Part shown: positions 51,158 through 59,617 of the stretch, piece by piece | Numbering within the stretch: position 1 is the first letter of the stretch | Layout: each line of letters begins with the position of its first letter | NCBI GenBank assembly: GCA_023415915.1 | Contig: JAEZIZ010000083.1 | Location: 124,001 to 188,000 of the forward strand | Reading direction: 5' to 3' | Length of the DNA stretch: 64,000 nucleotides | From: Bacillota bacterium | GTDB taxonomy: Bacteria > Bacillota > Clostridia > Christensenellales > SZUA-584 | Made by a program: the position numbers and the translations under genes | The notes under the pieces: generated by a model | Databases searched by the model: none | What the model was told of the DNA's origin: nothing | What the model saw: the letters and a program-made list of their open reading frames with translations, nothing else

Positions 51158-52879
51158 CTACCTAGCCTCTATAGCGCCGAATGCGCATACTCCGGAGCAC
51201 AGCCCGCATCCGGTGCACACCGCGCCGTCTATCTTCATGCTGTTTTGCGATTTTTCAATTGCCGGGCAGCCGAGCTTAAGACAAACGCCGCACGTCCTGC
51301 ATTTGTCGTTTACGATATACGGTTCGTACTTTGCTTTTTTATCCAGCAGCACGCACGGACGCCTTACTATTATAACGCTCAGCTCTTCCCTTGCGGTCTC
51401 TTCTTTAAGCGCTGTTTCCAGACCTTTCAAGTCGTAAGGGTCGGCTATCCTTATATGCTTTACACCGAGGCTCTTTATAAGCAGCGGCAGATCGACGGCC
51501 TCTACAATATCGCCCTTTATCCTCCTACCCGTTCCGGGATGGTCCTGATGCCCCGTCATGCCCGTTGTGGAGTTGTCAAGTATAAGCACCGTGGACGTAG
51601 CTCCGTTATAAACCATGTCCACAAGCCCTGTAATACCTGAATGGAAGAACGTAGAATCGCCTATTACGGCTACGAGCTTGCGCGCAAAGTCCTTGCCGCG
51701 CGCTTTTTCCATGCCCATCGCGCATCCTATACTCGCGCCCATGCATATGCACGTGTCTATGCCCTGAAGCGGAGGCGTAGCGCCCAGCGTATAGCATCCT
51801 ATATCGCCGGCAGCGGTTATGCCGAGCTTTTTAAGCACATAATATACGCCCCTGTGCGGGCAGCCCGGACACATAACGGGCGGCCTCTGAGGCAGCGCTC
51901 CGGGTTCGGCAATATCTTTCTTTTCGCCGCCGAGTCTCGCCGCTATGGTGTTTACGCTGTATTCGCCCTGAACGGTGAAAAGCTCCTTGCCGGATACGCT
52001 GATGCCCATAGCCTTTATCTGGTCTTCTATGAAAGGCTCTAATTCCTCTATGACGTAAAGCTTATCTACGTTCGCGGCAAACTCCCTTATACTGCCCTCC
52101 GGCAGAGGATATACCATGCCTAGCTTTAATACGCTCGCGCCTGGCAGCGCTTCCTTTACGTACTCGTATGTAACGCCGCTCGTAATTATGCCTATGCTTT
52201 TATCGTTGTATTCTACAGCGTTTATATCCATCGTGTCCGCATGCGCCTTTATGTCGTTCATGCGCTTTTCGACGATTATATGTCGTTTCTTCGCCATGCC
52301 GGGCATCATCACGTACTTGCCTATGTCCTTTACGTACGGCTTTAAGGCAGCTTCCTTCCTGTCCGAAAGTTCCACAATTCCCTGAGAATGCGAGAGCCGC
52401 GTACTCGAGCGCACTAAAACCGGCGTATCGAACTTCTCGGATAAATCAAAAGCTAATTTAACAAACTCCTTCGCTTCGATGCTATCCGAAGGTTCGAGCA
52501 TGGGCACATGCGCGCTGCGAGCGTAAAACCGCGAGTCCTGCTCGTTCTGGCTCGAATGCATGCCGGGGTCGTCCGCTACTATTATGACGAGCCCGCCGTT
52601 TACGCCCGTGTATGACGCCGTGAACAGCGGGTCGGCCGCTACGTTCAAACCTACGTGCTTCATGCAGCACAGCGCCCGGGCGCCTGCTATGGACGCGCCT
52701 ATGGCTACCTCCATGGCCACCTTCTCGTTGGGCGACCATTCTGCGTATATTCCATCGTATTTTGCAATGTTTTCGGTAATCTCCGTACTCGGCGTGCCGG
52801 GATATGCCGTTGCGACGCTTACTCCCGCCTCGTACGCTCCTCTGGCGAACGCTTCGTTGCCAAGCAATAATTTTCTCAT
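51158..52879 (-). CDS. iorA: Indolepyruvate:ferredoxin oxidoreductase alpha subunit
   Basis: This 573-residue subunit has an N-terminal pyruvate-ferredoxin-like domain (GNEAFARGAYEAGV, YPGTPSTEI). A TPP-binding domain follows near 340-470 (GDIGCYTLGATPPL, VIGDSTFFHSG). A C-terminal two-cluster ferredoxin module has CRTCGVCLKLGC and CTGCGLCSGVC. Substrates are the 2-oxo acids of Trp, Phe and Tyr. The operon paaK-iorA-iorB-paaK implies fermentation of aromatic amino acids, or the reverse synthesis from aryl-acetates. Confidence 0.96.
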   Translation of the reverse strand: MRKLLLGNEAFARGAYEAGVSVATAYPGTPSTEITENIAKYDGIYAEWSPNEKVAMEVAIGASIAGARALCCMKHVGLNVAADPLFTASYTGVNGGLVIIVADDPGMHSSQNEQDSRFYARSAHVPMLEPSDSIEAKEFVKLAFDLSEKFDTPVLVRSSTRLSHSQGIVELSDRKEAALKPYVKDIGKYVMMPGMAKKRHIIVEKRMNDIKAHADTMDINAVEYNDKSIGIITSGVTYEYVKEALPGASVLKLGMVYPLPEGSIREFAANVDKLYVIEELEPFIEDQIKAMGISVSGKELFTVQGEYSVNTIAARLGGEKKDIAEPGALPQRPPVMCPGCPHRGVYYVLKKLGITAAGDIGCYTLGATPPLQGIDTCICMGASIGCAMGMEKARGKDFARKLVAVIGDSTFFHSGITGLVDMVYNGATSTVLILDNSTTGMTGHQDHPGTGRRIKGDIVEAVDLPLLIKSLGVKHIRIADPYDLKGLETALKEETAREELSVIIVRRPCVLLDKKAKYEPYIVNDKCRTCGVCLKLGCPAIEKSQNSMKIDGAVCTGCGLCSGVCAFGAIEAR

Positions 52880-52891
52880 GTATGTCCTCGT

Positions 52892-54184
52892 TTATCGTAA
52901 ATCTGTTACTCTCTTCGCCTTTCCTTCGAACCGCTTTAAAGACTGCGGTTCCACGAGCCGCACGTCAGCGTCTATGCCGAGCACGGTATGCAGCGCGTTC
53001 TTTACTTTGTGCTCAAGCGCCTCGAGCGCGCTGAACCTGTCGAGCAGCCCCGCGTCCACCACCTCGACGAGCACCTCAATCTTGTCCATATAACCGTCTT
53101 TGCGCACTATTATCTCGTAATGTGGCCCTAAGTCCTCTATATCGAGCAACACGCTCTCTATCTGCGACGGGAACACGTTTACGCCGCGTATTATCAGCAT
53201 GTCGTCCGTGCGTCCCTGTATCTTTGCCATGCGCATTGACGTCCTGCCGCACTCACATTTTTCGGGCATGAGCCACGTTATGTCCTTTGTGCGGTAACGC
53301 AATATAGGCAGCGCTTCCTTGGTGAGCGATGTTATAACGAGCTCGCCCGGCTGGCCGGGAGGTACCGGCTCGAGCGTATCCTTATCCACGACTTCGCAAT
53401 AGAAATGGTCTTCCGCTATGTGCATGCCGTTCCTAATGTAGCATTCGCCCGACACGCCGGGGCCTATAACTTCCGACAGCCCGTAGTTTTCCGTCGCTAC
53501 GATATTCCACGCTTTTTCTATCTCGCGGCGCATTTCTTCGGTATGGCCTTCGCCCCCGAACATGCCAAGCCGCAGCGGAAGCTTTTTCGTATCTATTCCT
53601 GCCTTCTTTGCGCACTCAGCCATATAAAGCGCGTACGACGGCGTGCCTACCAGCAGCGTAGTGCCGAAATCCTGCATTATCATAAGCTGGCGCTCCGTGT
53701 TCCCGCCTGAAATGGGTATAACGGTAGCGCCCAGTTTTTCAAGTCCGTAATGCAGCCCGAACGCGCCTGTAAACAGCGTGTATCCGAACGTTATCTGCGC
53801 TATGTCGTCGGGCGTCGCGCCCGCGGCGCATGCGAGCCTTGCTATAAGCTCAGCCCACATGTCTATATCGGCTCTTGTGTAGCCCACGACCGTCGGCTTG
53901 CCCGTCGTGCCCGAGGATGCGTGTATCCTCACTATCTCCTTCATCGGCGCAGCGAACAGCTTATACGGGTAGTTCTGCCGCAAGTCGTCCTTTACCGTAA
54001 ACGGAATCTTGCGTATATCCGCAAGCGTCTTTATATCGGCGGGTTTAAGACCAACCTCGTCGAACTTTTTTCTGTAATGCTCAACGTTGTTGTAGCACCG
54101 TTCTACCGTACTTTTGAGCCGCTGCGTCTGTATGGCCTCTATCTCGTCCCGCGACGCGCATTCCATTGCTTCATTCCAAATCAT
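52892..54184 (-). CDS. paaK: Phenylacetate-CoA ligase-like protein (copy 2)
   Basis: This 430-residue paralogue of the gene at 49256 has the same ATP loop (ASSGTTGKPTVVGY), ENYGLSEVIGPG, EKCECGR and GRTDDMLIIRGVNVFP. It is the first gene of the ior operon, 12 bases upstream of iorA. The two copies differ throughout, so they are old duplicates rather than a recent tandem copy. They may prefer different aryl-acetates. Confidence 0.94.
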   Translation of the reverse strand: MIWNEAMECASRDEIEAIQTQRLKSTVERCYNNVEHYRKKFDEVGLKPADIKTLADIRKIPFTVKDDLRQNYPYKLFAAPMKEIVRIHASSGTTGKPTVVGYTRADIDMWAELIARLACAAGATPDDIAQITFGYTLFTGAFGLHYGLEKLGATVIPISGGNTERQLMIMQDFGTTLLVGTPSYALYMAECAKKAGIDTKKLPLRLGMFGGEGHTEEMRREIEKAWNIVATENYGLSEVIGPGVSGECYIRNGMHIAEDHFYCEVVDKDTLEPVPPGQPGELVITSLTKEALPILRYRTKDITWLMPEKCECGRTSMRMAKIQGRTDDMLIIRGVNVFPSQIESVLLDIEDLGPHYEIIVRKDGYMDKIEVLVEVVDAGLLDRFSALEALEHKVKNALHTVLGIDADVRLVEPQSLKRFEGKAKRVTDLR

Positions 54185-54335
54185 ATTCTCTCCTCACTTT
54201 ACGCGTCAAAAAGCTAAGAATGCTCTTTGACTACGCGATATTAAGTCCGCACGAAAGAGAATTGCCGTGCTTCCGTTCTTCTTACGGATGATTATAGACC
54301 ATATGCCGTGAAAAATAAAGAGTTTCTGTGAACAG

Positions 54336-54349
54336 TGCATATATATGCA
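54336..54349. repeat. 14-bp palindrome upstream of the paaK-ior operon
   Basis: TGCATATATATGCA is a perfect palindrome about 150 bases upstream of the first paaK. It could be an operator, but AT-rich palindromes arise easily. The rest of 54185-54693 holds repeats and a terminator and no gene. Confidence 0.35.
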
Positions 54350-54376
54350 TATTTGAAGCAAAAACTGATACCCCGT

Positions 54377-54458
54377 GCCATTCCGAGCATGCGAGGAATC
54401 CCCTTCTGCAAAGCACTCTATATTGGATTCAGGCCTTCAGTCACAAGCTCGGAATAAC
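54377..54458. repeat. GTCATTC-family inverted-repeat element, copy 3
   Basis: This 82-bp element has outer arms GCCATTCCGAGC and GCTCGGAATAAC and the internal GGAATCCCCTTCTG shared with copy 4. It is a diverged relative of the elements at 25371 and 25505. Confidence 0.65.
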
Positions 54459-54543
54459 ATCTCGAAATGACATTTAGAAGAGTCTTTTGATATGTGAAAA
54501 ACAGTAAAGCCAACTTTCTGGGCTTTTGATAAAAGCAACATTT

Positions 54544-54634
54544 GTCATTCTGAACGAGCGTAGCGAGTGAAGAATCCCCTTCTGTAAATCACTCGACATG
54601 GGTTCCAGACTTTCGGCCACAAGCTCGGTATGAC
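54544..54634. repeat. GTCATTC-family inverted-repeat element, copy 4
   Basis: This 91-bp element runs from GTCATTCTGAACGAGCGTAG to an arm ending CTCGGTATGAC. It parallels copy 3 along its length, with about 167 bases between their starts. Confidence 0.7.
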
Positions 54635-54649
54635 ATTTTGACGAGTTTC

Positions 54650-54682
54650 CACAAAGCAAAAAGCCGGTAAACCGGCTTTTCT
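54650..54682 (-). terminator. Terminator of the merR-yjbQ unit
   Basis: AAAAGCCGGT (54659-54668) and ACCGGCTTTT (54671-54680) form a 10-bp stem with a two-base centre. On the minus strand a TTTTTGCTTT run follows. Confidence 0.85.
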
Positions 54683-54693
54683 GTTTGCTCTTA

Positions 54694-55110
54694 CTATTCT
54701 CCTATTATCTTTATCATTACCCTCTTTTTTCTCATGCCGTCAAACTCGCCGTAGAATATCTGCTCCCACGGGCCGAAATCGAGCTTACCTTCCGTAACCG
54801 CTACAACCACCTCGCGGCCCATCACCGAGCGCTTAAGGTGCGCGTCGGCGTTGTCCTCAAAGCCATTGTGCGCGTACTGCGAATGCGGTTTTTCGGGAGC
54901 GAGCTTCTCGAGCCATTTCTCAAAATCGCTGTGCAGTCCCGGCTCGTCGTCGTTTATGAACACGCTTGCAGTTATGTGCATTGCGTTTACGAGACAAAGC
55001 CCTTCTTTTATGCCGCTCTCAGCAAGCGCTCTTTCCACATCGCCCGTTATGTTGATATACGCGCGCCTTGTGGGCACGTCCAGCGCAAGTACCTTTCTGT
55101 AGCTCTTCAT
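54694..55110 (-). CDS. YjbQ/UPF0047 family protein
   Basis: This 138-residue protein has the UPF0047 blocks GLCLVNAMHITASVFIND, RSVMGREVVVAVTEGKLD and the C-terminal GPWEQIFYGEFDG. Some members have weak thiamine-phosphate synthase activity, but the physiological role is unclear. The start is ATG 55110 with GGAGG upstream. It follows the MerR/TipAS gene by 69 bases and ends at a strong terminator, so it may be regulated by it. Confidence 0.88.
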   Translation of the reverse strand: MKSYRKVLALDVPTRRAYINITGDVERALAESGIKEGLCLVNAMHITASVFINDDEPGLHSDFEKWLEKLAPEKPHSQYAHNGFEDNADAHLKRSVMGREVVVAVTEGKLDFGPWEQIFYGEFDGMRKKRVMIKIIGE

Positions 55111-55179
55111 ACATACCGCCTCCGTTTCTTTGCATAATGATATTTCATTATCGGCGGCATGTAAAGTGTTTCGCGGCAA

Positions 55180-55935
55180 TTATCCGCAGTAGATCATTAT
55201 CGCGTCGCGAAGGAACTCTGCGCAGCCGGGCGCGATGTTATCGTAATACGCCTTGAACCGCTCGTCGGCCACGTACATCTGAGCTATACCTTTGTGAGCT
55301 TCTTTCGTATAGCTGTCCCATGTGCACATCAGCCACTGCTTATGCAGCCCGCACGCCTTTTGCGCGAGCTCGCCCGCGGGGTCGCCCGCAGCAACCGCGG
55401 CTTTCAGCGTTTTGTTTATCTCGGCCGACAGCCGCTCCATTTCGTCGTACTGCTCCTTTGTCATGCTCATGAACCTGGCGTTGGATTTCTCAACGGTTTT
55501 CTCGCCGTACTTTTCGCGTATCTCCGCTCCGTACTTTCTTTCGTTTTCTTCCAGCTTATTCTTTTTAAAACCTTCAAATCTTTCCCTGTCCGTCATGGTC
55601 GTTTCTCCTTTCTCAGCTGAAATTGTTTTTTCCAAGTTTTTTATCAGTGCGTCCAGCCTCGCCCTTCTTTCTTTGAGCGCCTCAAGATGCCCTTTTAATG
55701 CCTTTTGTTTTTCAAAGCCGGGCGCGCTCAAAATCTCTGCTATCCTTCCAAGCTCCACGCCCAGCTCGCGGTAAAACATTATCTGCTGCAGCCGCTCCGT
55801 CTGTTTGGAGCCGTATATCCTGTAACCGGACGAATTTATCCTTTCAGGCTTAAGCAGCCCTATACCGTCGTAATACCGGAGCGTGCGCGTGCTCACTCCC
55901 GCGAGCTTCCCCAACTCGTTTATCGTGTACTCCAT
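55180..55935 (-). CDS. MerR-family regulator with TipAS-like ligand domain
   Basis: This 251-residue regulator has an N-terminal MerR winged helix (INELGKLAGVSTRTLRYYDGIGLL), then a coiled coil (about 70-112). The C-terminal TipAS antibiotic-recognition-like domain contains MTKEQYDEMERLSAEIN and GLHKQWLMCTW. TipA proteins bind thiopeptides and related drugs and activate their own promoter. The 19-bp-spacer promoter upstream supports autoregulation. The ligand is unknown. Confidence 0.9.
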   Translation of the reverse strand: MEYTINELGKLAGVSTRTLRYYDGIGLLKPERINSSGYRIYGSKQTERLQQIMFYRELGVELGRIAEILSAPGFEKQKALKGHLEALKERRARLDALIKNLEKTISAEKGETTMTDRERFEGFKKNKLEENERKYGAEIREKYGEKTVEKSNARFMSMTKEQYDEMERLSAEINKTLKAAVAAGDPAGELAQKACGLHKQWLMCTWDSYTKEAHKGIAQMYVADERFKAYYDNIAPGCAEFLRDAIMIYCG

Positions 55936-55959
55936 GTCCTCACCTCCTGCCTTGAAACC

Positions 55960-55990
55960 AATGTAAACTATGACGTTACGTCAATGTCAA
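55960..55990 (-). promoter_or_regulatory. MerR-type promoter with dyad in a 19-bp spacer
   Basis: On the minus strand TTGACA (55985-55990) and TACATT (55960-55965) are 19 bases apart, too far for sigma-A alone. The spacer holds the perfect dyad TGACGTTACGTCA (55971-55983). This is the classic MerR operator geometry, in which the regulator twists the DNA to align both elements. Confidence 0.8.
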
Positions 55991-56014
55991 TAGATTTTTA
56001 TAAATATTTTCCGA

Positions 56015-56044
56015 AAATAAAAAAGCACCGGCTGCCCGATGCTT
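56015..56044 (-). terminator. Terminator of the heavy-metal-binding gene
   Basis: AAGCACCGG (56023-56031) and CCGATGCTT (56036-56044) pair with one wobble around CTGC. On the minus strand TTTTTTATTTT follows. Confidence 0.85.
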
Positions 56045-56057
56045 CTAATCACGGGTA

Positions 56058-56264
56058 TTACTCCATGTCATATCCCGCTTCTTTTACCGCTTCCTTTATG
56101 TCGTTATAGCCTAACTTCGTTTCGTCGTAGAGTACCGTGATACTCCCTTTTTCAAGATCCACATCGCAGCTCTCTACGCCGCTCAATTCGGTCACGGCGT
56201 TTTTTACGTGCATTACGCAGTGGTTGCAGCTCATGCCGCTTACTTTATATGTTTTTTCAATCAT
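56058..56264 (-). CDS. Heavy-metal-associated (HMA) domain protein, CopZ-like
   Basis: This 68-residue single HMA domain has the metal-binding MSCNHC (Cys13, Cys16) and a typical ferredoxin-like fold pattern ending AGYDME. Such proteins carry Cu(I) to ATPases. No copper ATPase or CsoR gene is adjacent, so the partner lies elsewhere. It is a single-gene unit with its own terminator. Confidence 0.92.
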   Translation of the reverse strand: MIEKTYKVSGMSCNHCVMHVKNAVTELSGVESCDVDLEKGSITVLYDETKLGYNDIKEAVKEAGYDME

Positions 56265-56353
56265 ATCGTTCTCCTTATACGCTTTAATTCCTTATTTACA
56301 TAATATTTTACCGCAAATCCCACACTAAGTATGTAACTTTATTACGATACAGA

Positions 56354-57445
56354 TCAATCCGTCTCCAGAGCCTGATGTACGAGATCGGCGCATAGATATT
56401 TCGCTTTATCCCAAATAAGCGTTTGAAACTCCTCGTCGTTGTGCGGAGCAGCCCCGTTGCCCGCAGGCGTCAGCTCTATGCAAAACGCGGGGCGCTTAAA
56501 CTCCTGACGGAACCAGTTTTCAAAACCCGCACCGTACACCGCGGGGTCTTCTGAAACCGGGTTAAGCGCATATCCCGTTACGTCCGAAAGTGTCTGCGCT
56601 ATTTGCTGCGCCGCCGGTATCTCGTCTTCCGTGCCGCTGTCCGCCCAGTATATTACCTCGCCCTTGGAATGAAACGACGCCGCGAGCAGAAAATCGTTTT
56701 CTTCGCACAGCTTCATCATGGCCTTAACCTCCGGCTCGGTGGCGGGAGCCTCGCCTTTATACATCTCCGAGCTCGGCACGTCGGTGTTGCTCGCCTTTTC
56801 CTCCCAATGGCACGGGTACTGGCGGTTTAAATCCACGCCGTTTATATTGGCCTTCCACTCGCTGTATCCATGCTGCATCATGCGCATGCTCTTTACCTTC
56901 TCCGGGTCTTTTACCGACTCAATACCGTTCTGCACGAGGTTTACGCCGTCGGGGTTTACCATGGGCACTATATATATAGTTGCTTCGTCGAGCAGCGCTT
57001 TTATATCGAAGCCGCCGTAAGCTTCTCCCGACTCATAGCTTCTTGCGTACTCGTCAATAGTCTCCATAAGATATGTGGAGGTTATATATTCCCGCGCGTG
57101 ATGCGCGCCCGCAAAGGCTATCTTATTGTCTCCCCTGCCCAGCTTTATTAAAAGTATATCCCTGCCCTCCACCGATTTGCCTATCACGTCCGTCTCTATA
57201 AGGCCAGGATGTGCCGCTTTTAGCGCTTTTGAGTCCGCAAACATCATCTCATATGAATATGTGCGGTTCGGGTTTACTATGTCAGTATTTTTGCTATTGC
57301 TTGAATCAATGCCGCTGCCGGATGTGATTAGCGGCGGGTTTGTTATTACCGCCACCGATAATTCCGGCGACGCATCGGGCGCTTTTGTTGCACATCCTGC
57401 CAGCAGCAGCGCCGCCGTTATTAATACGATTAAAAGTCTCTTCAT
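56354..57445 (-). CDS. M14-family zinc carboxypeptidase lipoprotein
   Basis: This 363-residue exported protein has a lipoprotein signal (LLLAGC, Cys18). The M14 carboxypeptidase zinc ligands are His116 and Glu119 (AHHARE) and His259 (ASFHSKG). Substrate residues are DLNRQ (Asn207-Arg208) and the catalytic base Glu324 (FCIELTP). Bacterial members often cleave gamma-D-glutamyl-diaminopimelate in peptidoglycan peptides. Substrate assignment here is inference. It stands alone between the HMA gene and the ABC operon. Confidence 0.9.
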   Translation of the reverse strand: MKRLLIVLITAALLLAGCATKAPDASPELSVAVITNPPLITSGSGIDSSNSKNTDIVNPNRTYSYEMMFADSKALKAAHPGLIETDVIGKSVEGRDILLIKLGRGDNKIAFAGAHHAREYITSTYLMETIDEYARSYESGEAYGGFDIKALLDEATIYIVPMVNPDGVNLVQNGIESVKDPEKVKSMRMMQHGYSEWKANINGVDLNRQYPCHWEEKASNTDVPSSEMYKGEAPATEPEVKAMMKLCEENDFLLAASFHSKGEVIYWADSGTEDEIPAAQQIAQTLSDVTGYALNPVSEDPAVYGAGFENWFRQEFKRPAFCIELTPAGNGAAPHNDEEFQTLIWDKAKYLCADLVHQALETD

Positions 57446-57534
57446 ATGTGTATATCCTTCTCACCACGCATTTTTCATATTAAAGCATATTATAAACCGC
57501 GTCAATAAAACAAATACCCTTTATTTGGGATACA

Positions 57535-57557
57535 GAAAAAGCGGCGCTATGGCCGCA
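57535..57557 (-). terminator. Terminator of the GntR-ABC operon
   Basis: GCGGC (57541-57545) and GCCGC (57552-57556) form a short GC stem, followed on the minus strand by TTTTTCTG. A weaker AAATACC/GGTATTT hairpin lies between it and the permease stop. Confidence 0.7.
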
Positions 57558-57599
57558 GATTCTGCAGATTATAAATACCAAATCTTTTTTTGGGTATTT

Positions 57600-58352
57600 C
57601 TATTTTTTTACCGTCGCTCTTCGCATAGCGAGAAAGCTCAGCGCCCCGAATACCGCTGCCGTTATAAAGCATGTCAACACCGAAATATACGGGTTGTATC
57701 CATCGAGGAATCCCCACGCTTTTGCGAAGAAATATCTCAATGCGTCAAATATCTTGCCGTCAAACAGGTAAGTGTCCATATACGGCAGCAACATTAAAAA
57801 GAACACCGGCACGCCTATAGACACTATGAGCTTTAAGGACTTTCCCATGCGGTAATATATAGTCGTAATAAAGAATCCTATCAACGACAGCGCGGTATAA
57901 AGGAAAGTCATCCATACAAATCCATCCAGCGCCACCCGCATTTGCGCACTGAAATTCAAAATCGGGCCGTAGTGCATATGATACATCTGATAAAATATCG
58001 ACTGGAAACTGCCCACAGAAGACAAAGCAAGGTTGTTTATGGTGTCTATGAGCGCCATAAAAACGGCAAGCGGTACTACCGCTAAAATATAACTTTTAAA
58101 CATTGTTTTTCTGGAAACCCCATTGGCGAGGAACAGGTGAAACGTGCTTTTAAACGAATTAAGTCCGAATACGAATATGAATATCGCCGTCGATATCTCG
58201 ACTCCGCTCGATGTTACCCTAATACCATTGTGCGACATTACGACCCGCTGTATACCAGCAAATATTATAATGGCGTATATGATGATGTAGAATATAATAA
58301 GCGGCTTTATCATGCCATGTATCTGATATTTTAACGCAGCTTTAAGTTTCAT
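57600..58352 (-). CDS. ABC transporter permease (ABC-2-like membrane protein)
   Basis: This 250-residue protein has about six membrane segments (near 17-37, 52-70, 90-108, 145-165, 177-195, 222-242). It resembles permeases paired with YtrB-type ATPases. It follows the ATPase gene by 12 bases. The substrate is unknown; such small exporters are often linked to envelope stress or peptide antibiotics. Confidence 0.82.
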   Translation of the reverse strand: MKLKAALKYQIHGMIKPLIIFYIIIYAIIIFAGIQRVVMSHNGIRVTSSGVEISTAIFIFVFGLNSFKSTFHLFLANGVSRKTMFKSYILAVVPLAVFMALIDTINNLALSSVGSFQSIFYQMYHMHYGPILNFSAQMRVALDGFVWMTFLYTALSLIGFFITTIYYRMGKSLKLIVSIGVPVFFLMLLPYMDTYLFDGKIFDALRYFFAKAWGFLDGYNPYISVLTCFITAAVFGALSFLAMRRATVKK

Positions 58353-58364
58353 TTTCTTTCTCCT

Positions 58365-59216
58365 TTATGCGTTAGTAAGATGTATAAACAGGTTCTGCAG
58401 GCTCATTCCCGATATTTCCAGCCCTTCGGGCACTGAAGGCTTGTCGGGTTTTTCGAGTATATATGCGCTCTTTATTCCGCCCAGCACGTCCGCGCCCAGC
58501 ATGTTCCTGCCGCGAATAAATTCGTCAACCTTGCCCTGCGGCCCGGTTACCGTGTACCCTCTCGAAACAAGGCTTTGCGTGTCTTCCTGAAGCAGTATCT
58601 CACCCTTTTTTATTATGACGACGTTTTCAATTACGTCCGCCGCTTCTTCAATAAGATGAGTGGAGATTATTATAGTCCTCGGCTTCTCGCTGTAATTGAG
58701 CAGCAGTTCCTTGTAAAACAGGTCTCGGAAATTTGCGTCGAGCCCAAGCACCGGCTCGTCGAGCAGCAGTATCGGCGCGTTGCAGGACAGCGCGACTATT
58801 ACCTGAAATATCGACTCGTATCCCTTTGAAAGCTCTCTTACCTTCTTTTTCAGGTTGAGCTGAAACTTATCCGCAAGGCGGCAGGCGTACTCCGTATCCA
58901 TCTGAGGATAGAATTCTTTTGACCACTTGAAAACTTCTTTTACTTTCATAGTCGGAACATAAAGCGAGCTCTCTCCCATACAATACACCTTGGAAAGCAC
59001 TGCGTCGTTTTCACAAACGTTCTCGCCGTCTATCGTTATCTCCCCTTCGGTGGGAAAAAGCTTGTTGGTAATTAGGTTAAGCAAAGTCGTTTTGCCCGCC
59101 CCGTTCCTGCCCAAGAGTCCGTAAATTTTGTTGTCGCCGAACGTTACGTTAACATTGTTAAGCGCCAGCGTATCGGCAAACCGTTTTGTAATGTTTTTTA
59201 CTTCTATGGGGTTCAT
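58365..59216 (-). CDS. ABC transporter ATP-binding protein (YtrB-like)
   Basis: This 283-residue ATPase has Walker A GRNGAGKTT near residue 37, signature RELSKGYES in place of LSGGQ, and Walker B ILLLDEPVLGLD. The H-loop is IISTHLIEEAAD. The LSKG form is common in this subfamily. The start overlaps the GntR stop by four bases, so the three genes are one operon. Confidence 0.92.
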   Translation of the reverse strand: MNPIEVKNITKRFADTLALNNVNVTFGDNKIYGLLGRNGAGKTTLLNLITNKLFPTEGEITIDGENVCENDAVLSKVYCMGESSLYVPTMKVKEVFKWSKEFYPQMDTEYACRLADKFQLNLKKKVRELSKGYESIFQVIVALSCNAPILLLDEPVLGLDANFRDLFYKELLLNYSEKPRTIIISTHLIEEAADVIENVVIIKKGEILLQEDTQSLVSRGYTVTGPQGKVDEFIRGRNMLGADVLGGIKSAYILEKPDKPSVPEGLEISGMSLQNLFIHLTNA

Positions 59217-59581
59217 TTATCGTATCCCATCCTTACCATTTCGTATATTTCTTCAGTGGTGATATTAAGCTTGTTTGCCTCCGAAACAAGCGGTACGACG
59301 AATTTTTCGAAGAACTGCCGTTTGCGCTTTTTGATTATCTTTTCCTTTGCGCCTTTTGCAACGAACATGCCTACACCCCGTTTTTTATATAGAATTCCTT
59401 CGTCGACAAGTATGCCTACGCCTTTAAGCACGGTAGCCGGATTAATCTTATAACGCACCGATATCTCTGTCGTAGAGGGCACCTGCGTTTCGCTCTCATA
59501 AGCTCCCGATATTATCGCGTTTTCAAGCTCCTCGGCTATCTGTATGAATATAGGCTTATCGCTTTCAAAATCTAGTATCAT
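59213..59581 (-). CDS. GntR-family regulator (YtrA subfamily)
   Basis: This 122-residue protein has an N-terminal winged helix (PIFIQIAEELENAIISG, VPSTTEISVRYKINPATVLKG) and a short C-terminal tail without a large ligand domain, as in YtrA. Regulators of this type repress the ABC operon they head. The operator at 59596-59617 fits this. Confidence 0.92.
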   Translation of the reverse strand: MILDFESDKPIFIQIAEELENAIISGAYESETQVPSTTEISVRYKINPATVLKGVGILVDEGILYKKRGVGMFVAKGAKEKIIKKRKRQFFEKFVVPLVSEANKLNITTEEIYEMVRMGYDK

Positions 59582-59595
59582 TATTTGCTCCGTTG

Positions 59596-59617
59596 GTTAA
59601 CTACTTATGTGACTAAC
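59596..59617. promoter_or_regulatory. Candidate GntR/YtrA operator
   Basis: This 22-bp imperfect dyad has outer GTTA and TAAC arms and an inner AC.TA.GT core, 14 of 22 positions symmetric. It overlaps the -10 of the GntR promoter and covers the start point, as expected for a repressor site. Confidence 0.65.

Noticed and set aside
54185..54335. Promoter for the paaK-ior operon (TATAAT-like element on the minus strand)
   Set aside because: A TATAAT is present about 110 bases upstream but no acceptable -35 lies at 16-18 bases, so I did not list it.
54474..54659. Minus-strand reading frame of 61 codons containing CHTELVAESLEP
   Set aside because: It lies entirely in repeat element copy 4 and flanking DNA; such peptides are typical translations of this repeat family.
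57546..57566. CTGCAG-containing palindrome after the ABC permease gene
   Set aside because: Short, and adjacent to a better terminator hairpin that explains the region.
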